Positions 1 through 4,161 of a stretch of DNA of 6,419 bases are shown one piece after another (positions within the stretch are counted from its first letter, which is position 1; each line of letters opens with the position of its first letter). Position numbers and translations under genes: made by a program. This DNA is from Promethearchaeota archaeon (GTDB lineage Archaea > Asgardarchaeota > Lokiarchaeia > Sigynarchaeales > SOKP01). The notes under the pieces are model-generated. The model was not told the DNA's origin. It was given only the letters and a program-made list of their open reading frames with translations, and ran no database searches. The stretch spans positions 1 to 6,419 of the forward strand of contig JAUWDN010000069.1 of NCBI GenBank assembly GCA_030608765.1, written 5' to 3'.

Positions 1-117
1 GGGTACCCTGAAATTGTAAAAAGAACCCTATTCTTTATCAAATCAAAAGATAAAGAATTAAGTGAATTAAAGACTAACTTTTGGGATTATATAAAAAAAA
101 AATATGAAAATTATTAG
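1..117 (+). CDS. 3' end of an unidentified protein gene (partial)
   Basis: The first reading frame is open from base 1 to a TAG at 115-117 and gives 38 residues, so the gene begins outside the window. The visible tail starts GYPEIVKRTLFF and ends DYIKKKYENY. It is lysine-rich, probably helical and soluble, with a Phe-Trp-Asp core and no membrane segment or cysteine cluster. That a real gene ends here is an inference. It rests on balanced amino-acid composition, the stop lying just before the minus-strand gene on the right, and the tail-to-tail layout with only 12 bases between the two stop codons. I do not recognise the family, and 38 residues are too few to assign one. Confidence 0.55.
   Translation, partial: GYPEIVKRTLFFIKSKDKELSELKTNFWDYIKKKYENY
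93..102 (-). terminator. Oligo-T terminator of the minus-strand operon
   Basis: A run of ten A on the plus strand reads as T10 on the minus strand, starting 28 bases past the TAG stop of the leftmost minus-strand gene. Archaeal RNA polymerase is known to stop at such T tracts without needing a hairpin, and no stem-loop is visible here. The tract lies inside the coding end of the opposing plus-strand gene, where it encodes lysines. Assignment as a terminator is inference from position and composition. Confidence 0.45.
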
Positions 118-129
118 AATCAAACTCTA

Positions 130-1539
130 CTATTTAATTAATCCAGTATTATCAAAATTTAGGAAATAACTAATTTTTTCTTTGAGAGGATAAATTCCTT
201 CTTTAAATAAAGTGACAAGGAAGATTGCTATGAATATGAGAGATCCCAATCCTGGAGCAAAATTTCCTACGACATCAACAAAAGTTGACTGAGGGTCAAA
301 AGAAATTATAGTAAATATTAACGATCCAATCGCAACAATAATAGAAAGAATAGATATCACTGCTGCCGTCTTCTTGCTAATATTTAGATGAAATGGACCG
401 ATATCTAATCGATAATGCTTAGGTTGCACAACTATTGATAAAACGCTGTGATTTATTACGAGATTCTCGTATTCAATATACACGTGCAAGTAACGCCTCT
501 CACTTACCTTTTTTTCTTTTTTAGTTCTATTCTTCTTCTTTACAGGTAGAACTGAAAAGATCATTACTGGTGGGTTGATTGCATCTTTTTTAATTTCTAC
601 TTTACCGTGTAAAGGATGAACTTCAAATCCTTCTCCTTCAACTTTTAAATCTACTATTGGGGGTTCTTTCTTTGTTGTCACTATTGTAAACGACGTTTCA
701 AACACAGTTTTTCCTTCTTCGTCCACAATTTTGAGTTCCTTATGAGAGAGATAAACATAGAACAGATAACTCGACCGTTCCATCATAACAGAATAATATT
801 GAAGCCCCATATTAATTTCGTAGACTGTTGGTTTTGGCTCTTCTAAAACTACTGAGGGTTCAACGGTTGCTGATTTTGGGGCTTCTCCATACCCGCCCAA
901 TTCTTCTATACTATCTTTAGGTGGGCCATCAGGAGCTCTCGCACGCGCGGGAGGGGGCTCAGGGGCAGAGCTCAATGCTTTACTTCGCGAATCGTCAAAT
1001 TCTTCGGCTTCTCCAAAAAGCATATCCTCATCTTCAGCCTCTTCCTCAATAAAATTCATCACAGATTTCTCTTCTTCTCTGCCAGCTTTCTTTTTAGCTT
1101 TAGGAGCCGCTACCATGCTCTTCCTTTTTTCAACGGCTTGATATTGCTTTTCAGGAGCTCTAAGTAACTCTTTATCTTTGAAAGTATCATCTGCTTTAAC
1201 ATCTAGGTCTCGAGTTTTTCCTTCCTTTTTTTGTTTCTCTTCTTTTTTTTTATCCGTTTTTTCTTTTTTAGAAATTAAATTTAGATTTATTAATTTAGTT
1301 TTTTCAGAAATAGGAGTGAGTGTAACGAAATCTACGAAAAATAAATCCTCTCGTTTTAGCTGGATATCTCCAAACGACTTGTATATGTCATCTAATATTT
1401 TATTTATCTTAGTATTTTTTTTATAATTTCCAATGAAGACAATATCGAAAACATATACAGATAAAATCTGAGTTTTTTTATCGTAAAAGATTTTATTCGT
1501 CTCTATCTTAACTTCCTTGGTTGTTTGTAAAGTTTCCAT
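130..1539 (-). CDS. Unidentified membrane-anchored protein with charged disordered linker and C-terminal TM hairpin
   Basis: This 469-residue protein has an unknown function. Residues about 9-89 form a mixed alpha/beta-looking domain. Residues 90-237 form a low-complexity linker: a lysine-rich block (90-109), a basic patch KAKKKAGR (147-154), an acidic block (155-183) and a Pro/Ala block (190-206). Residues about 238-380 are beta-rich, with FEVHPLHGKVE and NPPVMIFSVLP standing out. Two membrane helices follow at about 392-414 and 425-445, then a basic tail. Positive residues flank the hairpin and the loop between is neutral or acidic, so both ends should be cytoplasmic. Start choice: ATG at 1539. 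A TTG at 1572, four bases after the upstream stop, would add 11 residues (480 in all); neither has a clear Shine-Dalgarno. It is the second gene of an operon with the 1577-2584 gene. A scaffold or signalling role is conceivable but unproven. Confidence 0.82.
   Translation of the reverse strand: METLQTTKEVKIETNKIFYDKKTQILSVYVFDIVFIGNYKKNTKINKILDDIYKSFGDIQLKREDLFFVDFVTLTPISEKTKLINLNLISKKEKTDKKKEEKQKKEGKTRDLDVKADDTFKDKELLRAPEKQYQAVEKRKSMVAAPKAKKKAGREEEKSVMNFIEEEAEDEDMLFGEAEEFDDSRSKALSSAPEPPPARARAPDGPPKDSIEELGGYGEAPKSATVEPSVVLEEPKPTVYEINMGLQYYSVMMERSSYLFYVYLSHKELKIVDEEGKTVFETSFTIVTTKKEPPIVDLKVEGEGFEVHPLHGKVEIKKDAINPPVMIFSVLPVKKKNRTKKEKKVSERRYLHVYIEYENLVINHSVLSIVVQPKHYRLDIGPFHLNISKKTAAVISILSIIVAIGSLIFTIISFDPQSTFVDVVGNFAPGLGSLIFIAIFLVTLFKEGIYPLKEKISYFLNFDNTGLIK
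174..179 (+). terminator. Possible T-rich terminator of the left plus-strand gene
   Basis: T6 followed by CTTT lies 57 bases after the stop of the partial plus-strand gene, inside the 3' end of the convergent minus-strand gene. It is the first clear plus-strand T tract after that stop. It is short and falls in lysine codons of the opposite gene, so chance is a real alternative. Confidence 0.2.
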
Positions 1540-1576
1540 TTTCTTAACTATAAATTTAGTATTTTTTTTCAATATA

Positions 1577-2584
1577 TTAAGAATTTATATCCCTTAAATA
1601 AGCTTTAAATTCTAATATATATTTTTTAATATCTTTTAATTTTTCAATTTTTATATCTTTACCTATAACTTTTTCTATAACATCATTCATCAATTGAAGG
1701 TCCTTGTAAGCCTTAAAACTGTTAAATGAGGTTTCCTCGAAATTAGGCTCCCATGGTTTTAATTTCGGCATAGATTCAATTCCTCTTAAATCCCATTTAA
1801 CCTCTTTTTTAAATACTTTAGTTAATGGTTTTATATTTAATTCCTCCCATTTCTGGATTATCCAAGGTGCGTAGCTATGTAATTTATCGTAATCTAATTC
1901 TAAATCATTTCGCCACTCGTATTGATGGTCCCAATTAGCTACTGCAATAAAATTCTCGTTATTAGTCAGATCTTTTGGAAAAAATTTCCATGAATTTCTG
2001 TTGATTTTAACGCTCTTAAATGGAACACCTTCTCCATATTGAAAATAATAACCGATTACCGTATAGTTTTTTAAATTACTTAGTTTAAATCGTAAATAAA
2101 CTTCAATTTGGGTGATATCTATACTACTATTAAATAGTTCTTCCTGAAGCAATTTGTACAACATGTTCTTTGCTTTATTTGGGTGACATTTTCCAGAAAA
2201 CACAGGATAATACGAAAAGCAATAAAACACATTATCTCCTTGAGTGGCCCCTTCATAAACTTCTACCCAATTTTCTAAAGGTCTGATAGGTACGTAAGAG
2301 CGGAGGTAATAGAAAATTAGAAATGAATCTGCCACTATTGCAATAATGATTATTGTAATAAATAGAACAATAAATAATAATACCACACTAAAGATTATTG
2401 ATAGAGATATAAAAATAAATAACCCTCCAGTGAGAAAGAAAAATATTATCAACGAGTTTAACGCTTCGTGTTCTTTATCCTTCTTTGAATATAACAAAGC
2501 TGGGGCGTTATCAACGATTATTTTCTTGCTGAACCTATCTATAAAATCTTGAAAATCTACCTTATTCCATTCAGAAACAGACAT
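1577..2584 (-). CDS. Unidentified protein with N-terminal TM hairpin and large cytoplasmic domain
   Basis: This 335-residue protein starts at an ATG (2582-2584). A soluble N-terminal stretch (1-42) contains FQDFIDRFSK. An uninterrupted hydrophobic region (about 45-93) is long enough for two tightly connected membrane helices. The remainder (96-335) is soluble, rich in aromatic residues, Lys and Glu, and ends in a probable helix (about 292-333). Basic residues on both sides of the hairpin (KKDK before it, YYLRSYVPIR after) put both ends in the cytoplasm under the positive-inside rule. Visible patches include NWDHQYEW (217-224) and the Trp/Pro-rich KLKPWEPNF (274-282). I see no nucleotide-binding, protease or metal motif and do not recognise the family. 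It is the first gene of an operon; its stop lies 4 to 37 bases before the next gene's start, depending on which start is used. The mirrored anchoring of that neighbour suggests a membrane complex, which is inference. Confidence 0.85.
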   Translation of the reverse strand: MSVSEWNKVDFQDFIDRFSKKIIVDNAPALLYSKKDKEHEALNSLIIFFFLTGGLFIFISLSIIFSVVLLFIVLFITIIIIAIVADSFLIFYYLRSYVPIRPLENWVEVYEGATQGDNVFYCFSYYPVFSGKCHPNKAKNMLYKLLQEELFNSSIDITQIEVYLRFKLSNLKNYTVIGYYFQYGEGVPFKSVKINRNSWKFFPKDLTNNENFIAVANWDHQYEWRNDLELDYDKLHSYAPWIIQKWEELNIKPLTKVFKKEVKWDLRGIESMPKLKPWEPNFEETSFNSFKAYKDLQLMNDVIEKVIGKDIKIEKLKDIKKYILEFKAYLRDINS

Positions 2585-2644
2585 TTTTCAAACAAAAAAT
2601 ATTTTTTTTATTTAGAATTAAATTGATCTCAATAACGGGTAATT

Positions 2645-2653
2645 ATTTTTATA
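2645..2653 (-). promoter_or_regulatory. TATA-like box for the two-gene membrane operon
   Basis: The minus strand reads TATAAAAAT, centred 65 bases before the ATG at 2584. Archaeal TATA boxes sit about 26 bases before the transcription start, so a start near 2623 and a leader of about 39 bases would follow. The 145-base gap 2585-2729 otherwise holds the T9 terminator of the acyltransferase gene, a small inverted repeat ATTGA-TC-TCAAT (2622-2633) at the predicted transcription start, and no sign of a small gene. AT-richness makes chance matches common, so support is modest. Confidence 0.35.
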
Positions 2654-2706
2654 TTTTAGTAGAGTGAAGAATTTACTGTTATACTTTTGAAACTAAACAT
2701 CTGTAT

Positions 2707-2715
2707 AAAAAAAAA
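2707..2715 (-). terminator. Oligo-T terminator of the acyltransferase gene
   Basis: Nine A on the plus strand read as T9 on the minus strand, 15 to 23 bases past the acyltransferase stop codon. This is the placement expected of an archaeal intrinsic terminator. Together with the TATA-like box between it and the next gene, it suggests that the acyltransferase is transcribed separately from the membrane operon. No hairpin is seen. Confidence 0.45.
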
Positions 2716-2729
2716 TATATGAATATGAT

Positions 2730-4037
2730 TTAGGTCCTTCTTTTTTTAATCGATTCTTTAGTTTTCTCAACAGCAACTTTCGAAGTTTTTTTAATATTTT
2801 CCCCGGTTTTTTGTCCAATCCTACCAATTTGTACCATTAACCATTCAGGTGATCCAATTCCTTTTCCATATTCTATCCATATATACATCAAAAATCCTAA
2901 TAAACCAACATTCGCAATATAGATAACAGGGAACAAAAAAATGTTTAATTGCCCAGCATATAAGGGCATGAAGATAAAATGCACCATAAACAGACTCAAG
3001 GAAATTTTCCCATAATAATTAAACATTCTTACAAAATTATTCGACTTTCCTTTTAAATCAATGAAATAAAAAGCAACAGCAATAATTGTGAGCGCAGCGC
3101 CTAGGTCATATAACATGTTAGACGCTGTCCCTCTAATTAAAAAATCAGGCATACCTGGCAAGTAAAAAAAGTCCTGACTGTTGGCTATGTCCAATAGAAG
3201 TAAATGACCATATTCAAGTTCATTCATGGTATTAAATGTTTGTAACGTATACCCCGTAATAACTCCCGCTAGAATAAGGAAAATACCCCATGTAAAAAAG
3301 ATGCGAAATAATCCTCTATAGATATTTTCTGATTTTTCAATCGTCGCCTCATAAAGATATTCTCCAAAAATGGTAGAAATAAAACAGATAGAAAGCCAAG
3401 GTAATAATGTGACAGATGGGTTGGCAGAAGTTATGATAAAGTGAAAAAAAGATACTATTAAATTTGTATCTTTTCCATTATATAGAAAAGCTCTAATGGT
3501 GGGAGTTAAAAATATGATAAATATCCCAATAATAGCTCGGGGCATTTTTGATAATTTTAATGCGTAATACGCAAAGATTTGAGAAAATCCCATAAAAAAT
3601 AAGATATTCCAGCCCCATAGGTTTAAGGGGAAAGGATAATTGGTTACAGACAGGTTTATAAACGCTCCAATCGCCATGATAATTAGCCCTCTAGAAAAAA
3701 CGCGATTTCTAATAAGTTTTTCAGGCATTTTTCCTGCCTTTTTCTTTACCGTAAAAACTACGCTTAATGCAGAGAGAAATATAAAGAGTGATGGGCCTAA
3801 AATATCTAGAAACATGAATGCTAATCCGTACATAAAATACCACTCTGTGTTCAACCAAACAGAAGCATAATGAGCTAAAATTATGAAAACTATTGCAAAA
3901 CCCTTTACAAAATCAATACTCGCTATTCTTCCCGATGAGGAATAATCTCTAATTTCTTCTATAGGAATATCCTGTCTTAAGTAGTTAATTAAAGTAGGCG
4001 AATCAAAATCCTTTTCTTTTTTAGCATTAGATTCCAT
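2730..4037 (-). CDS. Polytopic membrane acyltransferase, HGSNAT/AT3-like superfamily
   Basis: This 435-residue integral membrane protein starts at an ATG (4035-4037). After a soluble N-terminus (1-36) comes RIASIDFVKGFAIVFIILAH (37-56). This matches the first helix of the transmembrane acyltransferase superfamily (heparan-alpha-glucosaminide acetyltransferase, DUF1624, YeiB, AT3). It carries a K-x10-H arrangement (Lys45, His56), where Arg-x10-His is more usual; the His is the presumed acyl-handling residue. GPSLFIFLSA (81-90), LPWLSICFISTIFGEYL (212-228) and YYGKISLSLFMVHF (341-354) fit the later conserved helices. I count about ten membrane helices in all. GSPEWLM (395-401) precedes a basic tail (about 404-435). 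Such enzymes move an acetyl or other acyl group from a cytoplasmic donor across the membrane to a sugar or lipid; the acceptor here cannot be told. It is divergent from the helicase and probably monocistronic. The subfamily assignment is less sure than the superfamily. Confidence 0.85.
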   Translation of the reverse strand: MESNAKKEKDFDSPTLINYLRQDIPIEEIRDYSSSGRIASIDFVKGFAIVFIILAHYASVWLNTEWYFMYGLAFMFLDILGPSLFIFLSALSVVFTVKKKAGKMPEKLIRNRVFSRGLIIMAIGAFINLSVTNYPFPLNLWGWNILFFMGFSQIFAYYALKLSKMPRAIIGIFIIFLTPTIRAFLYNGKDTNLIVSFFHFIITSANPSVTLLPWLSICFISTIFGEYLYEATIEKSENIYRGLFRIFFTWGIFLILAGVITGYTLQTFNTMNELEYGHLLLLDIANSQDFFYLPGMPDFLIRGTASNMLYDLGAALTIIAVAFYFIDLKGKSNNFVRMFNYYGKISLSLFMVHFIFMPLYAGQLNIFLFPVIYIANVGLLGFLMYIWIEYGKGIGSPEWLMVQIGRIGQKTGENIKKTSKVAVEKTKESIKKRRT

Positions 4038-4049
4038 AATTTTATTTGT

Positions 4050-4059
4050 AAGATATCTT
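4050..4059. repeat. 10-bp perfect palindrome in the divergent promoter region
   Basis: AAGATATCTT is its own reverse complement. It lies 13 to 22 bases before the acyltransferase ATG and just downstream of that gene's TATA-like box, where a bound dimeric repressor could block initiation. In AT-rich DNA a palindrome of this size can easily arise by chance, and no second copy is seen nearby. Confidence 0.25.
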
Positions 4060-4061
4060 CG

Positions 4062-4072
4062 TTAATAAATTT
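4062..4072 (-). promoter_or_regulatory. TATA-like box for the acyltransferase gene
   Basis: The minus strand reads AAATTTATTAA, centred 30 bases before the ATG at 4037. With normal archaeal spacing, transcription would begin within a few bases of the start codon. That gives a leaderless or nearly leaderless message and agrees with the absence of a Shine-Dalgarno. This is inferred from AT-rich sequence only. Confidence 0.3.
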
Positions 4073-4096
4073 GACATATTTGAAGAAGCATAAAAA

Positions 4097-4105
4097 TTAT
4101 AAAAT
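4097..4105 (+). promoter_or_regulatory. TATA-like box for the helicase gene
   Basis: The plus strand reads TTATAAAAT, preceded by a purine-rich stretch (GAAGAAGCA at 4082-4090) that could contribute to a TFB recognition element. Its centre is 61 bases before the ATG at 4162, predicting a leader of about 35 bases. A second AT-rich candidate (TTTTTAATT, 4121-4129) would give a leader of only about 10 bases. The gap contains no gene. Confidence 0.3.
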
Positions 4106-4161
4106 CATTTATCCTCTGAATTTTTAATTCATATCTTTCATTAAATCTCTTGAACTAGTTT

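Noticed and set aside
1..8. Palindrome GGGTACCC at the window edge
   Set aside because: It falls in the coding frame of the partial gene, is only 8 bases, and no paired copy is seen.
1178..1426. Plus-strand open frame of 82 codons, Ser/Phe-rich
   Set aside because: It lies fully opposite the lysine-rich part of the minus-strand linker protein; the Ser/Phe runs are just the complement of Lys/Glu codons.
2346..2552. Plus-strand open frame of 68 codons
   Set aside because: It is antisense to the membrane hairpin and N-terminus of the minus-strand gene, has Asn/Ile-rich composition typical of a shadow frame, and has no start signal.
2622..2633. Inverted repeat ATTGA-TC-TCAAT as an operator
   Set aside because: Five-base arms in AT-rich DNA are expected by chance; mentioned with the promoter entry but not annotated separately.
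3640..3870. Plus-strand open frame of 76 codons
   Set aside because: It is antisense to conserved acyltransferase helices, so the coding signal belongs to the other strand.
4038..4161. Possible small RNA or CRISPR-like repeat in the divergent gap
   Set aside because: No repeated units, no stable stem-loop and no tRNA-like arms are visible; a promoter region explains it.
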